DNA of 8,805 nt from Candidatus Levyibacteriota bacterium (GCA_016184205.1 JACPDD010000007.1:1-8805); one strand, 5' to 3'. Shown: positions 1-6,072, counted from the stretch's first letter. The notes: generated by a model not told the origin, from the letters alone. Numbers and translations are program-made.

Positions 1-185
1 GGGCTTTTTCGTCCAGAGGACGATCGGCCTTTTGCCGAAACTTTTAGCACTTTTTCAAAATCTTCCCTGCTTATTTTTTCTCCAGTAATGAGGTACTTCC
101 AAATCTGCTCTCCTGTTAGGGGATACTCGAATATATCTGCATAAAGGACAGTGTTGAGAATTGACTGCCTTATCTTACTTTCCAT
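1..185 (-). CDS. Unrecognised protein, N-terminal 61 residues (runs off the left edge)
   Basis: An open frame of 61 codons starts at an ATG read from 185 down and leaves the window at position 1. Its start overlaps the last 11 bp of the solute-binding protein gene in another frame, which suggests translational coupling in one minus-strand transcript. The peptide begins MESKIRQSILNTVLYADIFE and continues with a Tyr-Pro-Leu-Thr stretch and an amphipathic Gln-Ile-Trp-Lys-Tyr-Leu-Ile helix. I associate a similar 'YADIF-YPLT' start with uncharacterised Patescibacteria proteins that may open with a small winged-helix-like domain, but that is memory and not proof. No catalytic motif lies in the visible part. 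The last visible residues are rich in Gly, Ser, Arg and Lys. No SD site precedes the start. No function is assigned. Confidence 0.6.
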   Translation of the reverse strand, partial: MESKIRQSILNTVLYADIFEYPLTGEQIWKYLITGEKISREDFEKVLKVSAKGRSSSGRKS

Positions 186-1707
186 ACTGCGCAAGGACAG
201 AAGCGACTCCATTTGCCAAAGTTTCTGCGGCCGTCTGTGGCGATGTATCGTTGAGTATTGATCGCACGGCATTGCCCAGATACGTATTCATTTGGGAGTT
301 TAGAGCACTGTCAAAGGTATCTGAAGCAAAAAACGAAGATACTGCGTCTTTTGCCTGCAGTACAAAAGGAGAAACTATTGCGCTGCTTTGCAAGCTCTTT
401 GCAAGGTCAACCCTTGCGTAAGGTTCTCCAAATAATCGTGTCTTTGCTTGTGCCGTGTATAATTTTTGTTCTGTTTCTTTTTGTGCAAGATATTTCATAA
501 AAAGAAAAGCCTCTTTTTGATGTTTGCTTTTACTTGAAACTCCCTCAACCCAATAGCTTGCGATTGTTTGATTTTGGCCAGGCAAATGAGGGACAGGGAC
601 AACACTAAAATTAAGGCTTGGATTTGCTGCTCTTATGGTAAAGTAATCCCACGAATATCCAAAGTACATAGCAAGACTTCCTTTTGCAAAAGCCAGGATT
701 GAAGGATCAAGCGTTGCGTCCCATACATTTGCGTTGCCCGTAGCAAAAGACGTATAGAAAGAAAGTGCATCGCTTGTTTGTTTAAGCGTAGAGCCTAGGT
801 CTTCTAAGCTCGCTCCGTTTTGAACAAGCAGCAGCGAAACTATGTCCGGAGCGTGAGTTATATTGTCATATGTACCAAGAGCAGCGCCTGCTGTTAGTAT
901 CCTGCCATTCTCTTCTTTAACAGTAAGTTGACGGCTAGCTGTAATAAAATCTTGCCAATTAGTAGGAACTGCAATGCCGGCAGCTTGAAAGAGGTCTGCA
1001 TTTACATACATTGAAAGAGTATCAATCGCAAGAGGAATGCCGTAAATGGCGCCATTCTTAACTAAATCTTTCTGCGCAACAGGGTAAAAATTGTTGGCAA
1101 ATTCTTTATTTGTTATTACATCAGAGGACATTGGCAAAAGCTCATTTTTAAACATTGGAATCCAAGTGTTGTGGAAGCGGAATATATCCGGGCCTGTACC
1201 ATTGGGGATTCTGGTAGCAAGTTTTTCCCTATATTGTTTAATGTCTTGCTTGGAATATTTAATTTTTATATCGGGGTTTTCTCTTTCGAAATCCGAGATT
1301 ATAGTTTGCATTGTAGGTGCATCTTCCCAAAGCCCCCAATAAGATATGGTCACTTCCCCTTTGCTTTTGTTGAAAAACCCAGGGATAACCTTAAAAACCA
1401 GTAGAAATATAAGGAATAGTGCCAAAAGACCAACAAAAACTTTAATGATGTTTCCTAAAGACAAAAAAGATAAGCGTGATTGCGGAGGAGAACCCAAAGG
1501 TTCAGACGATGTTGGTTTATAAACGTTTTCCGACTCAGAGTAGCCGCCCTGAACGACCTGTTCTGGGGTAGGGGGGGCAAATGGATTTTCTTGCGAAGAT
1601 ATGGACTTTTGAATAGGAGGTGGGGCTTCATCCAAAGGACCGCTGGCCTCTGGCTGAGGATTAGGCGTACTTACATTTGGATTTTGAAAAATTGTTTTAT
1701 CATCCAT
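175..1707 (-). CDS. Extracellular solute-binding protein (family 1) with membrane anchor and proline-rich cytoplasmic tail
   Basis: This 510-residue protein should capture a substrate, probably a sugar or oligosaccharide, outside the cell for an ABC importer. Residues 1-75 are hydrophilic and rich in Pro, Ser, Glu and Gln. Residues about 85-112 form one strong transmembrane helix. From about 118 on it reads as a family 1 periplasmic-binding fold: the opening 'ISYWGLWED', then an Asn-Gly-Thr-Gly-Pro-Asp-Ile segment, then 'SYWVEGVSSKSKHQKEAFLF' near the C-terminus, all typical of SBP_bac_1. There is no lipobox, so a helix holds it in the membrane in place of a lipid. I chose the ATG at 1707. 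The frame stays open to a GTG at 1734, but promoter-like elements lie between the two, and the ATG gives a polar MDDK start. No permease or ATPase gene is in the window. The substrate cannot be told from sequence. Confidence 0.85.
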   Translation of the reverse strand: MDDKTIFQNPNVSTPNPQPEASGPLDEAPPPIQKSISSQENPFAPPTPEQVVQGGYSESENVYKPTSSEPLGSPPQSRLSFLSLGNIIKVFVGLLALFLIFLLVFKVIPGFFNKSKGEVTISYWGLWEDAPTMQTIISDFERENPDIKIKYSKQDIKQYREKLATRIPNGTGPDIFRFHNTWIPMFKNELLPMSSDVITNKEFANNFYPVAQKDLVKNGAIYGIPLAIDTLSMYVNADLFQAAGIAVPTNWQDFITASRQLTVKEENGRILTAGAALGTYDNITHAPDIVSLLLVQNGASLEDLGSTLKQTSDALSFYTSFATGNANVWDATLDPSILAFAKGSLAMYFGYSWDYFTIRAANPSLNFSVVPVPHLPGQNQTIASYWVEGVSSKSKHQKEAFLFMKYLAQKETEQKLYTAQAKTRLFGEPYARVDLAKSLQSSAIVSPFVLQAKDAVSSFFASDTFDSALNSQMNTYLGNAVRSILNDTSPQTAAETLANGVASVLAQYGK

Positions 1708-1717
1708 ACGTAGATTA

Positions 1718-1747
1718 AATATAGTATAATACACGTAGCGCAGTCAA
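1718..1747 (-). promoter_or_regulatory. Candidate promoter of the solute-binding protein gene
   Basis: On the minus strand TTGACT (1742-1747) and TATATT (1718-1723) are 18 bp apart. Transcription would start near 1711, only a few bases before the ATG at 1707, giving a nearly leaderless mRNA. The -35 box overlaps the start codon of the divergent VanW gene. A TATACT at 1723-1728 is a competing -10, but its spacer would be only 13 bp. Confidence 0.4.
1725..1730 (+). promoter_or_regulatory. Candidate -10 box of the VanW operon
   Basis: A perfect TATAAT ends 16 bp before the VanW ATG, so the 5' leader would be about 10 nt. No convincing -35 hexamer lies at 15-19 bp spacing. It overlaps the promoter region read in the other direction, so the two transcripts may compete. 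Confidence 0.4.
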
Positions 1748-3165
1748 TGAAGTTTCCCCCAGTCCTAAAGAAACATCTTAAAAATCTGCCTAAATCAATC
1801 TTCTGGTTTTTAACAGGAGCTTTGCTTGGCACCATTCTTTTAACCAGTTTCTCTCTTTCAATATTTCAAGCTGTAAATAGAGACGTTATCTACCCTGGAG
1901 TTTTTGTGGACGGCATTAGTTTTGGTGGAAAAACAGAAAAACAAGTTAGACAATATTTTGACGCCAGGAATGAGAAAATAGCAAATACACAATTTATATT
2001 CCTAAGCCCCCAAGGGAAACTAATTACCTCTGTCAAGGAGCTTAATTTTGGATATGATTCTAACCTTTTGGCAACTCAGGCTTTTGGTATGGGAAGATCT
2101 ACAGATATTTTATCCAACATAAGCCTTATCATTCAAGCATATATAAACGGCATAAATCTCCCCCCTTCATACTCTTATTCTGAGGAAAAACTTCATGAAT
2201 TGCTTACCCCCCTTTCGGAAAAGTTAAATACAGAGCCGGTTGAAGCTTTATTTTCCTTTGAGAATGGAAGAGTTGAGGCTTTTAGACCATCAAGTGATGG
2301 ACAGAAAGTAGATGAGGAAAGAATCAATAAAGATTTATCTAAAAGATTTACAAGCATCCTTTTTCCCGGAAAGCCTCAAACCATTGAAATAGTAATCCCA
2401 CTTAAACCCATAAAGCCCCAGGTCACAACAGATAAAGCAAATAATCTTGGCATCAAAGAGTTGATTGGCATGGGAACTTCTCTTTTCCAACACTCAATTC
2501 CTAATAGAATTTTCAATGTTAATCTTGCAGCATCTCGATTTAACGGAGTTTTAGTTGCACCAGGAGAAATTTTCTCATTTAACAAAGTGCTTGGAGATGT
2601 GTCAGCATTTACGGGATATAAACAAGCATATGTGATAGAAAACGGCAAAACTGTTTTGGGCGACGGCGGAGGAGTATGCCAAGTCTCAACTACTTTTTTC
2701 AGAGCACTTCTTTCTGCGGGGCTCCCAATTGTTGAGAGGAATGCTCATGCTTATAGAGTTGGTTATTACGAGCAAGATTCTCCACCGGGTCTTGACGCGA
2801 CAATTTATTCTCCTTCTGTGGATTTGAAATTTAAAAATGATACCGAAAATTATATTTTAATTCAGACTGTGGCCGACCTAAATGTTCAGCGCCTAACATT
2901 TTTTCTTTATGGAACAAGCGACGGAAGGAAGGCAGAGATTTCAAAACCAGTCATAACAGGACAAACTCCCCCCTCCCCGCCGCTTTTTCAGGACGACCCA
3001 ACTCGCAAAAAAGGAAGTTTGGAACAAACCGAATTTGAAGCAACCGGAGCAACTGTTTATTTTACAAGAAAAGTTACAAAAGACGGAGAAACTTTAATAT
3101 CTGAAAGATTTGATTCTAATTATCGTCCTTGGCAAGCGGTGTTTATAAGGGGCACCAAGGAATAG
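1747..3165 (+). CDS. VanW family protein, membrane-anchored, with peptidoglycan-binding-like N-terminal region
   Basis: A 472-residue protein. A basic N-terminus leads into a transmembrane or signal-anchor helix at residues 16-42, so the rest lies outside the membrane. Residues about 45-220 begin 'YPGVFVDGISFGGKT', the usual opening of the putative peptidoglycan-binding domain found before VanW. The VanW domain spans about 255-385 with its diagnostic patches: 'APGEIFSFN' (271-279), 'GDGGGVCQVSTT' (305-316) with one Cys, and an Arg-Asn-Ala-His (331-334) leading to a Tyr-Tyr pair. Residues about 397-468 look like a small beta-rich G5-type tail, which is less certain. VanW proteins are linked to the cell envelope, but the biochemical role of VanW is not established. 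The ATG start has no SD site. It opens the plus-strand block that runs through tsaD. Confidence 0.9.
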   Translation: MKFPPVLKKHLKNLPKSIFWFLTGALLGTILLTSFSLSIFQAVNRDVIYPGVFVDGISFGGKTEKQVRQYFDARNEKIANTQFIFLSPQGKLITSVKELNFGYDSNLLATQAFGMGRSTDILSNISLIIQAYINGINLPPSYSYSEEKLHELLTPLSEKLNTEPVEALFSFENGRVEAFRPSSDGQKVDEERINKDLSKRFTSILFPGKPQTIEIVIPLKPIKPQVTTDKANNLGIKELIGMGTSLFQHSIPNRIFNVNLAASRFNGVLVAPGEIFSFNKVLGDVSAFTGYKQAYVIENGKTVLGDGGGVCQVSTTFFRALLSAGLPIVERNAHAYRVGYYEQDSPPGLDATIYSPSVDLKFKNDTENYILIQTVADLNVQRLTFFLYGTSDGRKAEISKPVITGQTPPSPPLFQDDPTRKKGSLEQTEFEATGATVYFTRKVTKDGETLISERFDSNYRPWQAVFIRGTKE

Positions 3166-3169
3166 CCAA

Positions 3170-3239
3170 CAATTAACATTTGACAATTTACAATTGGCCA
3201 ATTCTTGTCACATGTTAAATGTAACATGTCAATTGTTAT
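3170..3239 (+). repeat. Heptanucleotide-period array in the VanW/nucleotidyltransferase spacer
   Basis: Split into sevens from 3170 the spacer reads CAATTAA, CATTTGA, CAATTTA, CAATTGG, CCAATTC, TTGTCAC, ATGTTAA, ATGTAAC, ATGTCAA, TTGTTAT, a degenerate period-7 series. It contains two palindromes: AATTGGCCAATT (3192-3203) and ACATGTTA/TAACATGT around a 4-nt loop (3210-3229). It fills the gap and reaches into the possible start codons of the next gene. The period-7 layout is seen directly; its relation to the arrays in tsaD is inferred. Confidence 0.6.
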
Positions 3240-3729
3240 GAGGAAGATTTTGAATAGTGAACAAGCTATAGAAACTGCAATTAAACTTAGGAAGGATGGT
3301 AAGTCAATTGTATTGGTGGGTGGAATTTTTGACATATTACATATTGGACACATAAATTTTTTACAAAAGGCAAAAGAAAAAGGAAAGGTTCTATTTGTGC
3401 TTTTGGAGAGTGACAAAAATGCAAGCAGACTAAAAGGCCCCAACCGACCCATTAATACTCAGGAGGCAAGGGCAAATGTCATTTCTGCTTTAGAAGCGGT
3501 AAGCTATGTAGTCATGCTACCTGAGATGAAAAATGATGATGATTATGATAGACTTGTTACTCGACTTCAGCCTACGATAATAGCTGTGACAAGAAACGAC
3601 AAAAACACCGAGCATAAGGTAAGACAGGCAGGCAAAATTAATTCTCGGGTCATATCTGTTGTGAGCCAAATCCAAAATCAATCTACAAGCAGGATTGCAA
3701 GAATAATTGAAAAGGAAAATGCTATATGA
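3238..3729 (+). CDS. Nucleotidyltransferase of the cytidylyltransferase-like (HIGH motif) family
   Basis: A 163-residue protein with one nucleotidyltransferase domain. Such enzymes transfer AMP or CMP from an NTP to a phosphorylated sugar or alcohol. Visible motifs: 'VLVGGIFDILHIGHINFL' (residues 25-42), containing the HIGH signature at 35-38; a Leu-Leu-Glu-Ser-Asp strand end; and Ser-Thr-Ser-Arg (149-152) near the C-terminus, in the place of the second ATP-binding motif. It most resembles the heptose-1-phosphate adenylyltransferase (RfaE2/HldE C-terminal) and glycerol-3-phosphate cytidylyltransferase group, but the substrate cannot be fixed. I chose the ATG at 3238. The frame is open to a TTG at 3205 and an ATG at 3226, but those codons lie in the repeat array. 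The TGA stop lies inside the following inverted repeat. Probably in the VanW-to-tsaD transcript. Confidence 0.82.
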   Translation: MRKILNSEQAIETAIKLRKDGKSIVLVGGIFDILHIGHINFLQKAKEKGKVLFVLLESDKNASRLKGPNRPINTQEARANVISALEAVSYVVMLPEMKNDDDYDRLVTRLQPTIIAVTRNDKNTEHKVRQAGKINSRVISVVSQIQNQSTSRIARIIEKENAI

Positions 3730-3772
3730 CCCATTCGACTCTGCTCAGGGTCATAGTGAGCGAAATCGAACT
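3727..3772. repeat. REP-like dispersed inverted repeat
   Basis: The 46-bp spacer between two genes is built of interleaved inverted repeats: TGACCC (3727-3732) with GGGTCA (3748-3753), and an outer pair ATTCGACTCTGCTCA with TGAGCGAAATCGAA that is imperfect in the middle. The 'TTCGACTC-GCTCAGGG ... TGAGCGAAATCGAA' pattern is, to my knowledge, a palindrome dispersed through many environmental bacterial genomes. Its first three bases are the stop codon of the nucleotidyltransferase, and its translation would give a false extension (residues DPFDSAQGHSERNRT) to the next gene if an upstream ATG were used. Confidence 0.65.
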
Positions 3773-4240
3773 ATGAAAAAAATACTTATTCTTATAATTG
3801 CACTTTTTGGCATTATTTTGGGAATTGTTTTGGCGCAAAATTATCTAAAAAACAACACTTCTTTTTTTACAAAATTGCCAACGCAGACCATAAGAGACAA
3901 AACATTTAAATTGGAAGTTGCCAAGACCGATAAGGATAGGGAAACTGGATTATCCGATAGAGAAAGTCTTCCAGCGGACCGCGCAATGCTTTTTACTTTT
4001 GATAAGTCCGATTATTATTCTTTTTGGATGAAAGATATGAGATTTCCAATTGATATTATATTTATAAACGGTGACACTATAGTAACAATTTATGAGAATG
4101 TACAGCCGACCCCCCAGGGACAAAGTGCTGTTATCTACCAACCTAAGTCTCCTGCGGACCTAGTACTTGAAATAAACGGCGGCCTTTCCTCAAAATATGG
4201 CTTTGAGGAAGGCGACAAAGTAAAAATTGAGAACCTCTAA
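3773..4240 (+). CDS. DUF192 family secreted or membrane-anchored protein
   Basis: A 155-residue protein. Residues 3-22 are a hydrophobic signal peptide or anchor with a Lys-Lys start. Residues about 42-152 are a full DUF192 domain with its usual landmarks: 'ETGLSDRESLP', 'AMLFTF' (71-76), the signature 'FWMKDMRFPIDIIFI' (84-98), and a C-terminal 'VLEINGGLSSKYGFEEGD'. The family is small and exported; its molecular role is not established. The frame stays open upstream to an ATG at 3707, but that extension would be encoded by the inverted repeat, so the ATG at 3773 directly before the hydrophobic segment is preferred. tsaD follows after 6 bp, which implies co-transcription. Confidence 0.85.
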   Translation: MKKILILIIALFGIILGIVLAQNYLKNNTSFFTKLPTQTIRDKTFKLEVAKTDKDRETGLSDRESLPADRAMLFTFDKSDYYSFWMKDMRFPIDIIFINGDTIVTIYENVQPTPQGQSAVIYQPKSPADLVLEINGGLSSKYGFEEGDKVKIENL

Positions 4241-4246
4241 ATCTTC

Positions 4247-5338
4247 ATGAGAATTTTAGGTCTTGAAACAAGCTGCGATGAGACTTCTGCTGCGGTGGTT
4301 GAAACAAGTAGCCGACACAAGGTCTCACTTCTGTCAAATGTGGTTGCATCTTCTCTTCCTCTTCATGCAAGAACAGGAGGAATAATTCCGGAAAATGCAG
4401 CCCGCGAACAGGTTAAATTTATAATTCCCGTTATAGAACAAGCAATTTTTCTAGCGAATTGCGAAGAACGAAGAGCGAAGCGCCCGAACATAGATGCAAT
4501 CGCTGTAACTTACGGCCCTGGACTTATTGGTTCACTTCTTGTTGGAGTTGAAACTGCAAAAACATTGAGCTTTGCATGGGACAAACCAATAGTTCCTGTT
4601 AACCATTTAATTGGACACATATACGCCAATTTCATTGGCACAAATCCTAAATCAGAAATCCTAAATCCTAAACTAGACGCTAGACGCTATTCTCTAACCG
4701 CTGATATAGATTTTCCTGCAATTGCGCTAATTGTCTCAGGCGGTCATACTGATTTAATCCTAATTAGAAAACACCAAAGCATTAAGTGGCTCGGCGGTAC
4801 AAGAGACGACGCAGCTGGGGAAGCATTTGACAAAATTGGAAGGCTTTTAAATCTTCCTTATCCAGGAGGACCAGAAATTGAAAAACAAGCAACTAAAGGA
4901 AACCCAAAGGTTTTTGATTTTCCGAGACCAATGATTGGATCAGGGGATTTTGATTTCTCCTTTTCTGGACTTAAAGCAGCAGTTACAAGAGAGGTATCAA
5001 GTAGTAAGTATAAAGCATTAAGTATGAAATTTAAATCAGACTTAGCTGCTTCAGTGCAACAAGCCATAATAGACGTGCTTATTTCGAAAACACTAAAAGC
5101 AGCAAAAAAATACGGGGCAAGTTCTATTCTACTCGGTGGTGGTGTTGCTGCAAACCAAAAACTCCGAGACGAGTTCGAACTAAACGCTAAACGCTATACG
5201 CTAGACGCTAAAATTTTTGCTCCTGAAAAATCGCTCTGCACGGACAACGCTGCCATGATAGCAACTGCAGCCCTCTTTAATTACAAACCAATCGAGTGGA
5301 AAAAGGTATCAGCCAATCCGGAATTGTATTTTGACTAA
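4247..5338 (+). CDS. tsaD: tRNA N6-adenosine threonylcarbamoyltransferase TsaD
   Basis: TsaD transfers the threonylcarbamoyl group to A37 of ANN-decoding tRNAs, with TsaB and TsaE, in the cytoplasm. The 363-residue protein shows the family signature in order: 'LETSCDETSAAVV' (6-18), 'GGIIPENAAREQ' (44-55), 'GPGLIGSLLVG' (90-100), the metal-binding His pair of HLIGH (H120, H124), 'LIVSGGHTDL' (161-170), 'DDAAGEAFDKIGRLLNLPYP' (187-206), 'DFSFSGLKAAV' (236-246), 'LLGGGVAAN' (295-303) and 'CTDNAAM' with metal ligand D333. It is somewhat longer than the E. coli protein. The main extra segment, about residues 132-152, lies between the His pair and the next strand and is encoded by a 7-bp-period array. 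Gln replaces the usual His at 55, which is not a metal ligand. Its 3' end carries the left copy of the repeat bounding the accessory block. Confidence 0.95.
   Translation: MRILGLETSCDETSAAVVETSSRHKVSLLSNVVASSLPLHARTGGIIPENAAREQVKFIIPVIEQAIFLANCEERRAKRPNIDAIAVTYGPGLIGSLLVGVETAKTLSFAWDKPIVPVNHLIGHIYANFIGTNPKSEILNPKLDARRYSLTADIDFPAIALIVSGGHTDLILIRKHQSIKWLGGTRDDAAGEAFDKIGRLLNLPYPGGPEIEKQATKGNPKVFDFPRPMIGSGDFDFSFSGLKAAVTREVSSSKYKALSMKFKSDLAASVQQAIIDVLISKTLKAAKKYGASSILLGGGVAANQKLRDEFELNAKRYTLDAKIFAPEKSLCTDNAAMIATAALFNYKPIEWKKVSANPELYFD
4453..4480 (+). repeat. Heptanucleotide array inside tsaD (array 1)
   Basis: Four units, AGCGAAT, TGCGAAG, AACGAAG and AGCGAAG, run in tandem in the coding sequence. 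They encode the linker around Ala-Asn-Cys-Glu-Glu-Arg-Arg-Ala-Lys (residues 70-78), before the strand that leads to the GPGL motif. Compared with the E. coli enzyme as I recall it, this linker is about five residues longer. Confidence 0.55.
4643..4712 (+). repeat. Heptanucleotide array inside tsaD (array 2)
   Basis: Read in sevens the stretch is AATCCTA, AATCAGA, AATCCTA, AATCCTA, AACTAGA, CGCTAGA, CGCTATT, CTCTAAC, CGCTGAT, then less regular. It passes from an AATCCTA-type unit to a CGCTAGA-type unit without losing the 7-bp phase. It encodes residues about 133-155, including the Asn-Pro-Lys and Asp-Ala-Arg-Arg-Tyr words, which do not correspond to any TsaD motif. Three units make 21 bp, so the array keeps the frame every seven residues. 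Confidence 0.7.
5180..5211 (+). repeat. Heptanucleotide array inside tsaD (array 3)
   Basis: Units CTAAACG, CTAAACG, CTATACG and CTAGACG run in tandem and are followed by a partial CTAAA. They share the CTAGACG unit with array 2 in the same gene. They encode Leu-Asn-Ala-Lys-Arg-Tyr-Thr-Leu-Asp-Ala-Lys (residues 312-322), between the glycine-rich GGGVAAN motif and the CTDN metal-ligand motif. Here loop length is close to that of E. coli TsaD, so the array seems to have replaced a loop more than extended it. Confidence 0.65.
5322..5333. repeat. 12-bp direct repeat, left copy (possible attL core at tsaD 3' end)
   Basis: AATTGTATTTTG encodes most of the Glu-Leu-Tyr-Phe end of TsaD and ends 5 bp before the tsaD stop is complete. 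An identical copy lies at 8416-8427. The two copies bracket all the accessory genes of the window. Confidence 0.5.
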
Positions 5339-5428
5339 GCAGCAGAAAGAAAATTATCGCGGAACGAAACCGCCCTCATCAAACTCCTCCAAGCTTGGGC
5401 AGAGTTAATCTCACAATCTAACTATATC

Positions 5429-5442
5429 ACAAAATATTTTGT
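5429..5442. repeat. 14-bp AT-rich perfect palindrome
   Basis: ACAAAATATTTTGT is a perfect palindrome in the 127-bp spacer between tsaD and the convergent GIY-YIG gene. It could be a protein-binding site or a weak stem between convergent genes. It lacks a GC-rich stem, so it is not a standard terminator. No other gene or RNA is supported in this spacer. Confidence 0.3.
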
Positions 5443-5465
5443 AGCTAATAAGTCAACTTAGAATT

Positions 5466-5756
5466 TTACTTTCCTTTTTCTTCTATATTCAAAGGTGGTT
5501 TTCTTGATTTAATAAGTTTTGTTTCTAGTCGTTTTGCATCTTCAACATTTTTTGTTAACATAACAGAAAACTTTTTAGCTGTATCTATATCATTTACATT
5601 TTCGTTAATACGGTCAGAAAGTCGATGCTGCTTTGCTCTTCCAATCTTCAGCAACTTTCCGCCATTGGTGTAAATACCATAAACCCCTGGTTTATCAGGT
5701 AATTTATTCAAATTTGTTTTATTTATGTTTTTTAATGGACCGAACCTTTTTGCCAT
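5466..5756 (-). CDS. Small GIY-YIG domain protein
   Basis: A 96-residue protein that is little more than one GIY-YIG domain. 'LPDKPGVYGIYTNGGKLLKIGRAKQHRLSDRI' (residues 19-50) matches the domain start, with GIY at 27-29 and the second motif degraded from Tyr-Ile-Gly to Lys-Ile-Gly (37-39). The Glu that usually binds metal is probably E78 in 'LETKLIKSRKPPLN' (77-90), and the terminal Pro-Leu-Asn fits the usual Asn. GIY-YIG domains cut DNA in UvrC, homing and restriction enzymes. Loss of the second Tyr raises doubt about catalysis here. The start ATG has a strong SD site (AAGGTGGTGA, 5763-5772) 6 nt upstream. It follows the DUF3892 gene by 17 bp on the same strand, so the two are probably co-transcribed. 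Confidence 0.72.
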   Translation of the reverse strand: MAKRFGPLKNINKTNLNKLPDKPGVYGIYTNGGKLLKIGRAKQHRLSDRINENVNDIDTAKKFSVMLTKNVEDAKRLETKLIKSRKPPLNIEEKGK

Positions 5757-5762
5757 TTAATT

Positions 5763-5772
5763 TCACCACCTT
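5763..5772 (-). promoter_or_regulatory. Strong Shine-Dalgarno site of the GIY-YIG gene
   Basis: AAGGTGGTGA differs by one base from AAGGAGGTGA and lies 6 nt before the ATG at 5756. It fixes that start. The same ten bases precede the DUF3892 gene, while the other genes of the window lack an SD. Confidence 0.7.
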
Positions 5773-5773
5773 C

Positions 5774-6067
5774 CTAGCTTACACATTCGGGCAAACTCAG
5801 TAAATTATCAGTTGGCGTAGTATCTGAATAAGTCTGAAGGAACTCCGTTCCGTTTACGCTTGTTCTAATCCTACAAAAGGCTTTATTTCCTTGCATATCT
5901 TCCACATAAGCGTAATTTCCTACTAGCCTTAACCAATCCACCATCGACTGTCTATCGCTTCTATCTATAACACCGTTCTTGTCAACCCAACCATAATGGC
6001 TTATGGCTTCATGAGGATTTTGATGGTATCCACCTGATTTATTTATACATTTAATTCTTACTGTCAT
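5774..6067 (-). CDS. DUF3892 domain-containing protein
   Basis: A 97-residue protein that is almost all one DUF3892 domain. Matching landmarks are 'IKCINKSGGYHQNPHEAISH' at residues 5-24, then Tyr-Gly-Trp-Val (25-28), the 'DRSDRQSMVDWL' helix (35-46), 'AYVEDMQGNKAFCRIR' (53-68) and the terminal 'TDNLLSLPEC' (86-95). The family is small, cytoplasmic and of unknown function. I chose the ATG at 6067, because the SD AAGGTGGTGA (6073-6082) ends 5 nt before it. An in-frame ATG at 6073 would overlap that SD, and GTG codons lie further upstream. It is the first gene of a two-gene minus-strand unit with the GIY-YIG gene, divergent from the LexA-type gene. Confidence 0.85.
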   Translation of the reverse strand: MTVRIKCINKSGGYHQNPHEAISHYGWVDKNGVIDRSDRQSMVDWLRLVGNYAYVEDMQGNKAFCRIRTSVNGTEFLQTYSDTTPTDNLLSLPECVS

Positions 6068-6072
6068 TTTCA

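Noticed and set aside
1708..1734. GTG start at 1734 for the solute-binding protein
   Set aside because: The extra nine codons coincide with candidate -10 elements, and the ATG at 1707 gives a normal polar start.
3120..3452. 110-residue minus-strand frame across the VanW/nucleotidyltransferase gap
   Set aside because: It overlaps two well-supported plus-strand genes and owes its openness to the AT-rich period-7 array.
3707..3772. 22-residue N-terminal extension of the DUF192 protein starting at the ATG at 3707
   Set aside because: The extension would be encoded by the end of the previous gene and the REP-like repeat and would put a polar segment before the signal peptide.
3170..5211. CRISPR array, suggested by the many short repeats
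   Set aside because: The repeats are 7-bp tandem units without spacers, partly inside coding sequence, and no cas gene is present.
5339..5465. Rho-independent terminator between tsaD and the convergent GIY-YIG gene
   Set aside because: The only stem is the AT-rich palindrome at 5429-5442, with no GC-rich stem or following T-run.
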